Positions 23,520 to 34,965 of a stretch of 64,000 nt of DNA are shown here, piece by piece. This stretch comes from Serendipita indica DSM 11827 (Eukaryota > Basidiomycota > Agaricomycetes > Sebacinales > Serendipitaceae). The translations under genes were made by a program, and so were the position numbers. Under the pieces are notes generated by a model that saw only the letters and a list, made by a program, of their open reading frames with translations, did no database searches and had not been told where the DNA came from. Numbering within the stretch: the first letter of the stretch is position 1; each line of letters opens with the position of its first letter. Location: NCBI GenBank assembly GCA_910890315.1, contig CAJVGD010000042.1:186001-250000 (forward strand). The letters run 5' to 3'.

Positions 23520-24264
23520 ATGTCCGACAACTCAGAAGTTGTAGGACGGACATTTCTACTCATCGGTGATGCTGGATCTGGTCAGACTCGATATCTTCAA
23601 TGGAAATATCCAACTCTGAACGAGAAGAAGGAAGGTCAAGTCTGATATATCGATATATTACCGGCCAATTTCCACATGTAGGCCGTTCTAATCAATATTC
23701 ATGCTCTTTTGACTCGAATTCAGAACTATATTCCAACTACCTTGAATCCGTGCGACGTTAATGTTGACGTTGCCGGACGAGCCGTAAAACTCACCATAGT
23801 CGATGGTCATGACGATGGAGAACCGCATTTAATGCGTACACAGCAATACCGCACCGCTGACGTCGTTGCAATTTGCTTCGGGCTTGACCATGAACGCTCT
23901 CTGTGGCATATCGAGTCGAGGATAATAGAAGAAGTCAGAGAGCTTGGGAGGCGAGACTTACCAATCATCGTTGTCGGTTGCAAGACGGATATACGAGGGG
24001 AGGTCCAGCGGAAACTGACCGACGGGAACATTGGCAAGACGATTGTACAGAGTGCGGATGCGAGTCCATGACTATTTTACGCGTTTGATTAAACTAACGA
24101 ACCCCCAGATTACTTACGCCTTGCAAAGAATTGGAGCAGCACTCTACGTGGAGTGCAGTTCACTCGATAATGCGGGCGTAGACGAGGTCTTCCAGCATGC
24201 CGCGAGACTCGCTTTATATCCTCCCCAAGTTCCACCCAATAAACGTGAATGCGTGGTTTGCTAA
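23520..24264 (+). CDS. Degenerate Rho-like small GTPase, 198 residues, CaaX end
   Basis: Exons 23520-23639, 23724-24044 and 24109-24264, all junctions in phase 0. G1 reads LLIGDAGSGQTR, so the invariant P-loop lysine (GKT/S) is Gln. Switch I is NYIPTT, keeping the effector Pro-Thr. The switch-II position reads VDGHDDGEP in place of WDTAGQE, so the catalytic Gln and the metal-site Asp are missing. ADVVAICFGLDHERSL and G4 VVGCKTDI are clear, and G5 is YVECSSL. The protein ends NKRECVVC, a CaaX motif. Length is typical of Rho (about 190). Membrane-anchored signalling is expected, but normal nucleotide binding and hydrolysis are doubtful. The second donor (gtacag) is ordinary; the first (gtctga) is weak. 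Confidence 0.75.
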
Positions 24265-24457
24265 ACCTATTACACTGATACCTGCCGTGTATGAATAGGG
24301 AGATGCAGGAAATCTACTTGCGGGACGCATTGGATCCAGGAGCCCTCAGACTCAGTCGCATAGCAAACATTGCCCGAGGATGTAAAAACAAAAACATGAC
24401 ATGCTCGGGCTCACGGCGAGGCTTTCATAGGGAGACAGAGAAATCGTATTACATTAT

Positions 24458-26232
24458 TCAGAATCGAGCACATGTCTGGGTAACCTTTGTCTCAGACAAA
24501 TCTCCCCACGATAGCGTGATTCCCTCAAGAGACGCGTATTGTCTTTCCTCGAGGATGCGGTTCATAAAGGACCGCCAAAGTTTTTCAGCTTCCTCTGTAC
24601 GGACAACCCTTGTTTGTAGTTTGAGAGTCTGCAGGTATGGTGCAACAATTGACCCACTCATTGGGATCTTCGAGGTTGATGCGACAGGTGGAGAGGGAGT
24701 AGGTTGGCGGATGAACATCCGCAGAGCCTCCCAGCCCTCATACGCGTCATTCATCCAGACGACTAGCTCTTTTACCCTGCGACCCATCCTCGTGATGCCT
24801 TTTACAAGTACATCGGGTGGGAGTGACACATTCAGCTCGAGGGTTTGAGTTGGCGTTAATCCCATTTCTGGTCGATCAAACGCCGCAGACAATGACTCCA
24901 CGCACCATGCCTTCATCCAGCGCCTACAGGACCGCTCATTGAGCGATTTGGCATTAATACGGAGAACCCGTAGGTTTGGGAGAGTCATCAGTGCGAGCGC
25001 CTCGAACTCGAACCCAGACACCACGAGAATGGTGAGCAGTTCCAACCTTACGGGCGCGTCTATCGGTTCTTCTAACATATCGAAGCTGGTGGAGAGGTAC
25101 TCGAGTCTTGGAAGGTGTTGACTCTTGAATCGTCGCAGTGGATTAGGCCGCAGAGTCGTCAGGGAGGTGATGTGCGGGAAAGAGCAGTCGAGCAAGGTAT
25201 ATGAGGTGATAGCTTTTATATTCTCTGGTAGCTCTACGGTCGCTCTGATGTCGAACTGAGGTATTAATGTCTCCGAAACAAAGCTGAGGATGCGGTTAAG
25301 TTCGGTGTTGAATTGTTCGACCCGCATTCCGCAATCATGAAGCTCGAAATGAGTGAGTTTCGATGTGACAGACTCGTTGACCCATTTTAACAGTCGACCG
25401 GGTTGGCAGCGTTGATGCTTGAGAGACGTGAGATTACAGAACGTGCCCATTCGTGCGAGAAGATCGCTATGGAGTATCTCGATATCGCAGACCTCGATCA
25501 CAAGTGACTTCCACCGCGGAAATGGCGCTCTTCTCGCCAGAAATAGGAATAAGTCGGCCGCTTTGCTGTCCAGACCTACAAGAATAGTACGCCAGTGAAC
25601 ATCAAGCATTAGCGAGCCGCAGCGCTCAAGTTGCAAGTCAAGCCGCCGCAATAGCCGCTCGAATCTGTAGGGGTTGTCGTGAACTGACCAAATACGAAGT
25701 GTCGTCCAGAGATGTGCCATTTTTATCAGGAGATCTCTCCAACAAGAGCATACGGCGAGGAGGACACGTTGATCGGCTGGGGAGTCGACGGCGGCTTCGT
25801 AGAGGACGAGTCGTAATAGTTCAGTGGGCAGGTCTTTCAGGGTTAATGAACGCGGTTTGGATTCTATGGGAATAATTGAGCCTCAGAAGAATAGGAAGAG
25901 AAGGTAAGAGGCATACTTGTGAGTCGCATGCCGACTGTTTCTTGTGTTCCGTCGCATGAATGTGTTGAAATCGTTTGCACAGCGTACGTAAGAGCGCTTT
26001 CCACATCGCTTTTCGCCTGACGTGCGAACCCCATCTCCATCAACAAGTTGAGGCGCTCTGTTGCGACTTCTTCCGGCGTTTGTGGCATTAATGAGGGCTC
26101 TGAGAGATTTATCCGCCTTGCTTGACTGCCTTTCGCTACTTTATCTGCCTTTTGGGTAAATTCCCCGGCTTCTGGTCTCTCTGGCGTTACTGATCTCGGT
26201 ACTGGTGTAAGTGGGTCGGAAAGAGGATTCAT
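24458..26232 (-). CDS. F-box protein, 573 residues, with N-terminal extension
   Basis: Reverse strand, exon 1 26232-25917, a 53-nt intron (gtatgc to cccatag), exon 2 25863-24458. The phase is consistent. The first 105 residues are a polar extension (MNPLSDPLTPVPRSVTPERP; later EVATERLNLLMEMGFARQA, which looks like a UBA-type helix pattern with the MGF signature). The F-box is LKDLPTELLRLVLYEAAVDS with LLAVCSCWRDLL. ERCGSLMLDVHW, APFPRWKSLVIE, Leu-rich repeats and the block LTPTQTLELNVSL follow. The MGF-containing segment next to an F-box would be an unusual ubiquitin-binding addition, but that reading rests on a short match. Confidence 0.78.
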
Positions 26233-26439
26233 TTCTAGATCTTCAAATTTCAAACACCTCAATAAAGATGGCGCTCTGACTGAGATGTCGTGACCGTTGT
26301 TGTGCCGGGAACCAAGTTGGGCATAAACTGGCCCGTGGCGGTGAAGAGCGAGCCTCAGGGATATTTCCGAAGAGCTGAACCCAATACGGAGCAGGGGAGC
26401 CACCTCACCTTGGCTTCCCACCACAACACCGACTGCTTG

Positions 26440-27778
26440 ATGGGTATTCACGAGCTTCCAGCAGAGATAATCCTCCAAATTATAAACGATGACATTTCCC
26501 CTTTGGTCCTGCCGACCAGTCGTACACGCAGACTGATCAGCGTCTGTCGTCGTTGGTACCATATTATCACCGCAGCGCCAGAGTTCTGGACGGATGTATG
26601 GGTTTTAGTTGATACTCTGTCTGTTGGCCATTTTGATTGGATTCTATGGCGACTAGAGACGCAACTCGCACGGTGCCAACAGGCGTTGATCGATGTGCGG
26701 TGGCAGGTTCGCACTTCGGATCATCTAACGCTCAGAATCTTGGCGGCTTTTAAACAAATGTACCATTTGAGCGATGGAGATCGCTGCAAATCGTATATCA
26801 TGAAGGCGAGGTTCCAGATTTCAGAACCTCGCTCTCACCGTTGGGTGTATTTTGCTCACTGGAGATACTCATTGTGAAGCGGTGTCCACCAAAATGGCTT
26901 TTTGACTATATCAACGACATCCTCCCGCCGACAGCACCACTCCACGAGGTCGACTACGACTCACTCCACCTCTTACTTACGGACAACCCAGACACGGCGT
27001 GCAACATCCTAACTAAAGTAACAAAGCTCTCCTTGTCTCAGCTTCCGCGGATTCCGAATTGCCACCATCAAATATTGTCGACCTCTCGCTCGGACAATTA
27101 CACCTTGTCAACGAATTGAACCTTTCGATGGTCAAAAGGCTCTCCGTTATAGAGCCTCTCAGCGCAGGAGAGCTGGCTGTATACTCCTGTACTTCCCTGA
27201 AGGAGCTGGACGTGGCGTTTGATGGCGGATTTCCTGTGCGTCGTTTACAATTTCCAGTTCTCCGCAGCCTTCGTGTACGCGGAAAAAACTACGAACCTCT
27301 CTCTGATATCGATGCACCGAAGCTTCAAGCTCTCTTTATTGATGCCACGTACGCATCCCAGGAGAATCCGGCGCGAGACTCGTTGGAACGAGCGGTGAGA
27401 AGTCAAAAATATACGCTCAGACCGGCGAGCGAGTTGGAAGTTCGTATCGTCGTGTCGGTTCAAACCCTGGGGATATTACTCGATCGTTCGCCGGCTTTGG
27501 AGAAGCTGAGAATCCATATGTCTAGTAGAGACGCAGACACAGAGCAAGAGGAGCTGCATCACTTGCTCCTCTCGCCTATTTCAATCGACAGAGACAACTA
27601 TCAGACTAGCCAAGGCCAGGCGGCTCAGCGAGCGAACTTCCAACAAGAATCGGCTTCTTCAAGTAGCAAAGATGATGGTGGAGAAGCGCGGATCAAGCGA
27701 CTTAGATCCCTAACAATTGTCCTTGAGAATATTTGGATAGAAGAAAAGGGGCTAACATGGGAGAGGGAGCTACGGTGA
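26440..27778 (+). pseudogene. F-box protein of the IHELPAEI group, two frameshifts
   Basis: Starts MGIHELPAEIILQIINDD, an F-box, then LISVCRRWYHIIT and PEFWTDVWVLVD. It is related to the intact gene at 37429-38796 (both have RWY/HWYxIIT, PEFWT and ALIDVxWQVR). Near 26757 the frame slips: PFERWRSLQIVYHE, expected next, is in another frame. Near 27055 it slips again before NIVDLSLGQLHLV. The third frame runs to 27778 with Leu-rich repeats and a Ser-rich tail. All three segments align with the intact relative, so one gene was broken by two indels. The first lies in ordinary sequence, not a homopolymer, favouring true decay. Confidence 0.75.
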
Positions 27779-28211
27779 CTTGAGGAGGCAATGAGAGAGA
27801 GAAAAGGCGGTACGGGTAGTATAAACTTCAAGAGTGTCTGGATATGACGATGAGCTCTCATCTCCTACCGATCAAGGTGTGTTTGCTTGTCTATCTAGAT
27901 TTGTATCGCTGACAGTGACGTTATTATCAATGGTATTCTCCCTCGCTTTCAAAGACATCAAGTGCCATATTAGGCATGTCTAGTGTCGCCATCGTCAAGG
28001 ATATGTGTTGTAATGGTCGTTGGACCAGAGAAGACTGTCTTTATAGAGCGATCAGGCGCTAAATGGTTGCGTAATCGTTCCCGTTCACGGAGATGGCACT
28101 TCAAGAGCTGAACGCGTGGGACGTATGCAATCCTGTAGTCAACTTGGAAAAGGGGATTGAGAGTAGACAAATAATAAATAGCATCCGGCATACAATGCTA
28201 TCCGATCCAGG
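27779..28211. other. Spacer containing two duplicated segments
   Basis: 27840-27950 is similar to 30153-30265. From 27985 the large duplicated block begins. Its first bases equal the first codons and promoter of the F-box gene whose start is at 31853 (a reverse ATG at 27993 with no gene attached). Confidence 0.6.
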
Positions 28212-30152
28212 TTAAAAATCCGACCGAGACACACTAGTATCCGAATCATCCCCCCACACCGTCTTGACGCTCTCAAGCTTCCCACGGTGCAATTCAACGA
28301 GACCCATCATAAACAATCGCCACTCTTCCTCAACCTTTTCCGTCCTCTGAATTGGCGTACGAAATTCGAGCGTCTGAAGACATGGCGCGACGACCGTCGT
28401 TTCCCGTACGGCACCGACAAGCAACGGCGTCGGCCGTGACGCAAATACGCGTGTGATAGCCTGCGTCTTCTGATCCTTGCTCTCAAACCTCACGGCCACA
28501 TGCTTCGTCTTCCTCGCCATGCGGACGATACACGTCGCCAACGCGATACACGGGAGCCCAATGTCGACTTCGAGCTCCTCTGTAGGCGAGAGGTTCAATT
28601 GTGGTCGGAGGAAGAGTTTCCTCAGCCTCTTGATCTGCTGGCGCGATCCTTGCTCCGAAGCGAGAGAGAGGATGCGTAGGACTTGGAGGTTCGGGAGGAT
28701 CATGAGTGCCAGTGGTTCAAAGTGGTTTCCCGTCACGATGAGCGTGGTCAGTGTGGTCAGTCTGAGGGGTTCGGTTATCGAAGGGTCGAGGGGGGTGAAC
28801 ATGACCTCGAGGTACTCGAGGTTTGGGAAATGCTGCTCCTTGAAGAGCTCAAACGGATTGGGTTTGCCGACGGTGAGCGAGGTGATGTGAGGAAAGCCAC
28901 AGTCGAGTACATGACGCGTTATGAGCGTCTTTATATTCTCCGGCAATACGACCGTCACGCTGTTGGATTCAAACCTAGGAAATTTGATCCTCGACAGCGA
29001 CGTGAAGATAGAGGTCGTATTGGCGGTAAACTCGTTGGATCTCATCACCATGTGTAATCCAAGATATGTGAGGTTTGGAGTGGCGGACTGGTTCACTAGG
29101 TGCAAGAACCCGCCGGGCATATGGCTGTAGAGCGTGAGAGTGGTGAGATTTCCAAAGTCGGATACGCCCGCCAACGTAGTCTCATCCAGCGTACCAAAAA
29201 AGCCATAACGAACCACGAGCGACCTCCACCGCCAAGATGGAGCGCGTCTGGCGATCCACGTGAAGAGCTCGACCGTCTGCCCTGGCCGTAGATTCGTAGC
29301 CCAGTCGACGTCGAGCAAGGACGTACCGCATCGTCCAATTTGCACGTCTAGGCGCCACATGAGTCGCTCAAAGTGTTCGTCACTTTCGGATCGGGAGACG
29401 ATGCGTAGATTTGTCCAAAGGTGGTGTGTTTTGGACAAGATATCGCGCCAGAGGAAGCAGACTCCTAAAACAGAAAGTCGGTCCGCGGGGGAGTCGCGGA
29501 TGGCTTCGCACAGGATGAGCTGTAAGTGATCATGGGGCATATCCATGATCTTCAACCGACGACCTTTGGGGTATTAGCATCTGGGCAGACGCATAGAGAG
29601 GAAAATACGCTACCTGGGGTTTGGGCATCGACGACCTTGTCCAAGTGCTCGTCGGGTGAGATGTCGAGTGTTGCTGGGGTTGTCATTTTCAAAGTTGCCT
29701 AGAGGGCTCGTGACCACAGCAGCCGTATATAAGGTGTGTGAGCGAGTCATCGCCATGTCTTGATGGATTTCCGATCAGTTTCCAGAAGAAATGCTGGGAC
29801 CATTGAGTTCCGTATAAATTGTTATCGATTGTATACATTTCCTTGTAAAGTCCGAGAAAGAGGGAACGAAAAAAAAGGAGAGTGGTCCAAGATTACCGGG
29901 TGACAATAAGGATAGTGCATAAAACCGTGCATGCGCGCCGTGATAGCCGAGCCTAGTCAATTCCAAAGGGAATTTCATCGTTGTGGTTCGTGTATGGTCG
30001 AGTTGGGATTGTCGCTTTGAGGCGATGAGTGGCCGGCGCCGAGGCCAAGTGTGATGGGTTCCTTTGCTCGCTTCTCCAAATCCTGGTCGGCCTGTTCGTC
30101 TCGTTTTGATTCCTTTTCCTTTTGTTGTTGACGTAAACGAAGGAAGAGACGG
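27985..30152. repeat. Second segmental duplication, copy 1 (2.2 kb)
   Basis: Matches 31845-34040 with an offset near 3.86 kb. It includes a promoter fragment, a full F-box gene and the 3' half of a small membrane-protein gene. Similarity ends at about 30152, after GAAGAGACGG. Confidence 0.85.
28212..29686 (-). CDS. F-box protein, 474 residues (duplicate 1)
   Basis: Reverse strand, exon 1 29686-29614 (MTTPATLDISPDEHLDK...), a 50-nt intron with a gtagcg donor, exon 2 29563-28212. The F-box is MDMPHDHLQLILCEAIRDSP with VLGVCFLWRDIL. IGRCGTSLLDVDW, APSWRWRSLVVR, Leu-rich repeats and LSPTEELEVDIGL follow. A TATATAAGG-like element sits about 40 bases upstream of the start, read from the plus strand at 29726. 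It shares about nine tenths of its residues with the gene at 32073-33547; differences cluster in one repeat (around LTTLTLYSHMPGG) and the tail. Confidence 0.82.
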
Positions 30153-30401
30153 GGATATGGCGATGGCCTCTCACCTCCTATCTATCAAGTTGTGTTTGCT
30201 CGTCTCTCTAGATCTGTATCGCTGACAATGACATTATATCAATGTTATCCTTCCTCACCTTCAATCATCATGGATTATCTCTTCCCCTTTTGTTCACTCA
30301 ATGCACTTGCAAGGAAAGAAGTAGGCCGTGGTGGAAACAAATTTGCGATTATTCCGTTGCAAACTGCAAAAATACATCCCATACAGTGCATCTGTATCTA
30401 A
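29687..30401. other. Spacer with a truncated copy of a small membrane-protein gene
   Basis: 29950-30152 on the reverse strand matches the 3' two thirds of the 87-residue gene at 33863-34126 (basic coil and C-terminal tail). Its start and membrane helix are missing, because the duplicated block ends there. The remaining bases up to 30401 show no gene; 30153-30265 repeats 27840-27950. Confidence 0.65.
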
Positions 30402-31853
30402 TCAGAGTAAATTGTCCATTCGAGCCACGCTCGTCGTCGGACCATCCGCCCACACAGCTTTGATGCTTTCGAGTGAACGGCGTGCTTGGAGGATACCGAC
30501 CATAAAATCACGCCAATCCTTCTCGCTTTCCTCGGTTATGCAAATACTCGTAAAGAACTCCAGGCTCTGTAGACATGGCGCGATGTTGGCGTCCTGTGTA
30601 TAATTGGCAAGCATAGGGGTAGGCTGCGAGGCAAAGATTCGCGTCATAAGTCCTCTCCCCTTATTTTTCCGCTTCACACAGACGGCAATCTTTCTCGTTT
30701 TCCCTGCCATCCTCGCTATGCCCATGGCTAGCACCTTGTATGGAAGAATGGTGCCCACCTCGAGCACCTCTGTCGGGCACAGGCTCAAATCTGCTCGCAT
30801 AAATACTCTGCATAGTCTCTTGGCCTCCTTGTGCGATTCTTGACCTGATATTTTGGGACGAATGCACAATATGCGTAGACGTGGGAGCGTCACGAGCGCC
30901 AACGGCTCAAACTCGTCTCCACTTATGATGAGCGTAGTGAGCGAGCTGAGTCTCATGGGAATATCCCAACAATCGAGGCGGGTGAATCTGGTCGAAATAG
31001 ACTGAAGGTTCGGGAAATGATTCTCTGCGAATAGCCGGAGGGCGTTGGGTCTGGTTGTGATGAGCGAGGTGATGTGCGGAAAAGTATGGAAAGGTAAACG
31101 CTCGATCGTAATCTCGTTTATATTCTCCGGCAAGACGATGGTTGTATCGAGTTCAAAACTTGTGAGTGAGAGTGTAGAGATGCACTTGAGGATCGAGCTC
31201 ATCTGGATACTCAACTCTTCATCGTCCATGCAGCCTCGACAGGTGACGTGGGTGAGTTTTGAAGTAATAGACTGATTCACGAGGTATAAAAGCTGGTAGG
31301 GTGCGCAGTGGTAGACTATGAGTGATTCGAGATTTCGAAAGTCAGAGAGGCCCCCTAGCGGGGCGTCGTCCGTCTGCACGTATTCACAGGAGCGAATCAA
31401 AAGTGACCTCCATCTCGACGATGGGGCTCGTTTAGCGATCCAAGTGAACAATATGGCCGTCTGCTCCTCCGAGAGACGTATGTCCCACTCGACGTCGAGC
31501 ATGCAGCTTTTGGTTCGCCCAATCTGCACATCCAGCCACCAAATGAATTCCTTGAAGCACTCTTTGGGTTCAAAGCGCCCGGATATGCATAAATCTGTCC
31601 AAAGATATGGAATGTGGACCATTGTATCTCGCCAGAGCGAGCAAACTCTCATGAGACGGCTTCGATTCCTGGTCGAATCGAGAGCGGCTTCGTAGAGGAT
31701 GAGCCGTAGTAGCTCGAGGGGCATAGCCGAGAACATTTCTGGATATGGTTTGGTATCATAATCATAACCATCCCCGCAGATGAAGGATTCAAACTCTTCG
31801 CCTTGAGAGAATTGGCCGTCGTCAAAGCCATCGAGTGCCACCGATGTCGCCAT
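30402..31853 (-). CDS. F-box protein, 483 residues
   Basis: Single exon on the reverse strand. The start is at MATSVALDG, followed by an acidic linker (EEFESF, DGYDYD). The F-box is FSAMPLELLRLILYEAALDS with LMRVCSLWRDTM. IGRTKSCMLDVEW, APSSRWRSLLIR, Leu-rich repeats and LCPTEVLEVGTIL follow the family order. It lies between the two halves of the second segmental duplication. Its own first bases and promoter are part of the duplicated sequence. Confidence 0.8.
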   Translation of the reverse strand: MATSVALDGFDDGQFSQGEEFESFICGDGYDYDTKPYPEMFSAMPLELLRLILYEAALDSTRNRSRLMRVCSLWRDTMVHIPYLWTDLCISGRFEPKECFKEFIWWLDVQIGRTKSCMLDVEWDIRLSEEQTAILFTWIAKRAPSSRWRSLLIRSCEYVQTDDAPLGGLSDFRNLESLIVYHCAPYQLLYLVNQSITSKLTHVTCRGCMDDEELSIQMSSILKCISTLSLTSFELDTTIVLPENINEITIERLPFHTFPHITSLITTRPNALRLFAENHFPNLQSISTRFTRLDCWDIPMRLSSLTTLIISGDEFEPLALVTLPRLRILCIRPKISGQESHKEAKRLCRVFMRADLSLCPTEVLEVGTILPYKVLAMGIARMAGKTRKIAVCVKRKNKGRGLMTRIFASQPTPMLANYTQDANIAPCLQSLEFFTSICITEESEKDWRDFMVGILQARRSLESIKAVWADGPTTSVARMDNLL

Positions 31854-34040
31854 CGTCAAGGATATGGGTTGCAATGGTTGTTGGACCAGGGAAGACTGCC
31901 TTTATAGAGCGACCGGGCGCTAAATGGCTGTGTAATGGATCCCGTTCACGGAGATGGCAGTTCAAGAGCTGAACGCGTGGGACGTATGCAATCCTGTAGT
32001 CAAGTTGGAAAAGAAGACTGAGAGTAGACAAACAATAAATAACATCCAGCATACAATGCTATGCGATCAAAGTTAAAAATCCGCCCGAGACACACTTGTG
32101 TCCGAATCATCCCCCCACACCGTCTTGATGCTCTCAAGCTTCCCGCGGTGCAATTCAAGGAGACCCATCATAAACAATCGCCACTCTTCCTCAACCTTTT
32201 CCGTCCTCTGAACCGACTTACGAAACTCGAGCGTCTGAAGACACGGCGCGACGACCGTCGACTCCCGTACGGCACCGATAAGCAACGGCGTCGGCTGTAA
32301 CGCAAATACGCGCGTAATAAGCTGCGTTCTCTGATACTTCTTCTCAAACCTCACGGCCACGTGCTTTGTCTTCCACGCCATGCGGACGATACACGTCGCC
32401 AACGCAATGCACGGGAGCCCAATGTCGACTTCGAGCTTCTCTGTAGGCGAGAGGTTCAATTGCGGTCGGACGAGGAGTCTCCTCAGCCTCTTGATCTGCT
32501 GACGCGATTCTTGTTCCGATTCGACAGGGAGGATACGTAGGATTTGGAGGTTTGGGAGGACCATGAGCGCCAGTGGTTCAAAGTGGTTTCCCGTCACGAT
32601 GAGCGTGGTGAGCTTGGTCAGTCTGAGGGGTTCGGTTATCGAAGGGTCGAGGGAGGTGAACATGACCTCGAGGTCCTCGAGGTTTGGGAAATGTTGCTCC
32701 TTGAAGAGCTCAAACGGATTGGGTTTGCCGACGGTGAGCGAGGTAATGTGAGGAAAGCCACAGTCGAGTACATGACGCGTTATGAGCGTCTTTATATTCT
32801 CCGGCAATACGACCGTCACGCTGTTGGATTCAAACTTGGGAAGTTTGATCATCGGCACGTACGTGAGGATAGAGGTCGTGTCGGCGGTAAACTGCTCGGA
32901 CCTCATCATCATGTGAAATGAAAGACATCTGAGCTTTGGAGTGGCAGACTGGTTCACCAGATGCATGAACCCCCCAGGCATATAGTCGAAGAACGTGAGA
33001 GTGGTGAGATTTCCAAAGTCGGATACGCCCGCCAACGTAGTCTCATCCAGCGTACCAGAAAAGCCATAACGAACCACGAGCGACCTCCACCGCCAAGATG
33101 GAGCGCGTCTGGCGATCCACGTGAAGAGCTCGACCGTCTGCCCTGGGCGTAGATTCGTAGCCCAGTCGACGTCGAGCAAGGACGTACCGCATCGTCCAAT
33201 TTGCACGTCTAGGCGCCACATGAGTTGCTCAAAGTGTTCGTCACTGTCGGATCGGGAGACGATGCGTAGATTTGTCCAGAGGTGGTGTGTTTTGGACAAG
33301 ATATCGCGCCAGAGGAAGCAGACTCCTAAAATAGAAAGTCGGTCCGCGGGGGAGTCGCGGATGGCTTCGCAGAGGATGAGCTGCAAGTGATCATGGGGCA
33401 TATCCATGATCTTCAACCGACGACCTTTGGGCTATTAGCATCTGGACAGACGCATAGAGAGGAAAACACACTGCCTGAGGTTTGGCCATCGCAGACCTTG
33501 TCCAAGTGCTCGCCGGGTGCGATGTCGAGGGTTGCTTGGGTTGTCATTTTCACCGTTTCCAAGGGGACCTATGACCACAGAAGCTGTATATAAGGTGCGT
33601 GAGCGAGTCATCGCCATGGATTTCCGATCAGTTTCCAGAAGAAATGCTGGGACCATTGAGTTCCGTATAAATTGTTAATGCTGGGACCATTGGGTTCCGT
33701 ATAAATTGTTATCGATTGTATACATTTCCTTGTAAAGTCCGAGAAAGAGGGAACGAAAAAAAAGGAGAGTGAGCCCAAGATTACCGGGTGACAATAAGGA
33801 TAGTGCATAAAACCGCGCACGCGCGTCGTGATAGCCGAGTCTAGTCAATTCCAAAGGGAATTTCATCGTAGTGGTTCGTGTATGGTCGAGCTGGGATTGT
33901 CACTTTGAGGCGATGAGTGGCCGGTGCCGAGGCCAAGCGCGATGGGTTCCTTTGCTCGCTTCTCCAAATCTTGGTCGGCCTGTTTGTCTCGTTTTGATTC
34001 CCTTTCCTTTTGTTGTTGACGTGAACGAAGGAAGAGACGG
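31845..34040. repeat. Second segmental duplication, copy 2 (2.2 kb)
   Basis: Partner of 27985-30152. On the left it is continuous with a complete F-box gene, on the right with a complete small membrane-protein gene, so this copy is probably ancestral. It has an extra internal tandem repeat of about 35 bases at 33645-33712 (TGCTGGGACCATTG twice). Confidence 0.8.
32073..33547 (-). CDS. F-box protein, 474 residues (duplicate 2)
   Basis: Reverse strand, exon 1 33547-33475, intron 33474-33425, exon 2 33424-32073, in phase. The donor is GC (CTCAG then gcagtg), where duplicate 1 has GT. The F-box is MDMPHDHLQLILCEAIRDSP with ILGVCFLWRDIL. The rest follows duplicate 1 to the C-terminal SVSRADF. If the GC donor is not used, the N-terminal 24 residues would be lost, and translation could begin at the internal MDMPHDH, which still contains the whole F-box. 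Confidence 0.8.
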
Positions 34041-34126
34041 ATGAGAATGTAGAGCGCGTAAATGAGCGCGAGGCCGAGAAAGATGCCACCAACGATGGGT
34101 CCGAGGTTTGAAGGAAATTCTTTCAT
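33863..34126 (-). CDS. Small single-pass membrane protein, 87 residues
   Basis: Reverse strand. MKEFPSNLGPIVGG precedes one hydrophobic helix (FLGLALIYALYILIRLFL). Then comes a strongly charged coiled-coil-like stretch (RSRQQQKERESKRDKQ) and a Ser/Pro-rich tail ending in HEPLR. There is no signal-peptide cleavage pattern after the helix, so it should be a tail-out membrane anchor. The family is not recognised. A partial copy at 29950-30152 keeps the reading frame of the charged part, which suggests that part was coding when duplicated. Confidence 0.65.
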   Translation of the reverse strand: MKEFPSNLGPIVGGIFLGLALIYALYILIRLFLRSRQQQKERESKRDKQADQDLEKRAKEPIALGLGTGHSSPQSDNPSSTIHEPLR

Positions 34127-34965
34127 GACTTTTAGGGCGGATTAGCCCTATATCGGCTCAGCGGTGGACGCAACGGACGTACCTTGGTAGAATATATCCT
34201 ATTAATAATCTACTGTCGACACAGAGGCACCCAGAATGGATCAAAAGGGGCCAGTGATACCCCTAAAATGGGGTGGTTGTTGATAATAAAAGTCGTGGAG
34301 GGGAACAAGAAAGGAGCGTGTGGACAAGTGAAGATCCCGAGCGCGCGCAACAAACGGCCATTGAATTATCTGACCACCCGACCTCTGATAATTCAGTCCA
34401 TGGCGCACCTGGTTACACGGAAAGGACACATCCAAAAAGACCGAGATGATTCAAAATATTAGGAGATTTATAGGACATCTTTAGAGATTTATACGAGGTT
34501 TATGATACATGCTTGTCCGTTCTTAGCCCTCTTGTGACAAGCAAACGTTTGGTACTACATGGCTTATTGACAGCTGCTAGGCGTCGCTTAGAATGGTGCA
34601 AGAAATGTCACGTTTGACGAGTTTGAGTTGGCCGAGGCACTGAGATCTACAAAGACCATCGGTCGTTGTATTTCTGGACTCTATAAATTCTACCTAATCA
34701 TCATTTCACAGTTCAATGTTCAAAGAGTCACCCGTCCGCGGCCGCTGCTAGTGCAAGTCCCGTCTTGAACCCGGCCGTCGTCCCTCGTTTTCAATGAACA
34801 TTACCAAACTCGGGAAGCCAAGCACAGACATCTATAATACCCCTTTCAACTCTGGTGACTCGACATTCATCGCCGCGTCTATGGGGCGCTGACTCGGTTT
34901 CGACTCATAAAATACGCGCCGTCGCCCAACGAGCAAAGAAACCGAGCCCCTCGACAGGAACAACC
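34127..34965. other. Intergenic, divergent promoters
   Basis: Lies between two divergently transcribed genes. There are AT-rich patches at 34460-34510 and 34670-34700, and no gene is supported. A TATAAT-like run lies near 34833, 130 bases before the forward start. Confidence 0.45.
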
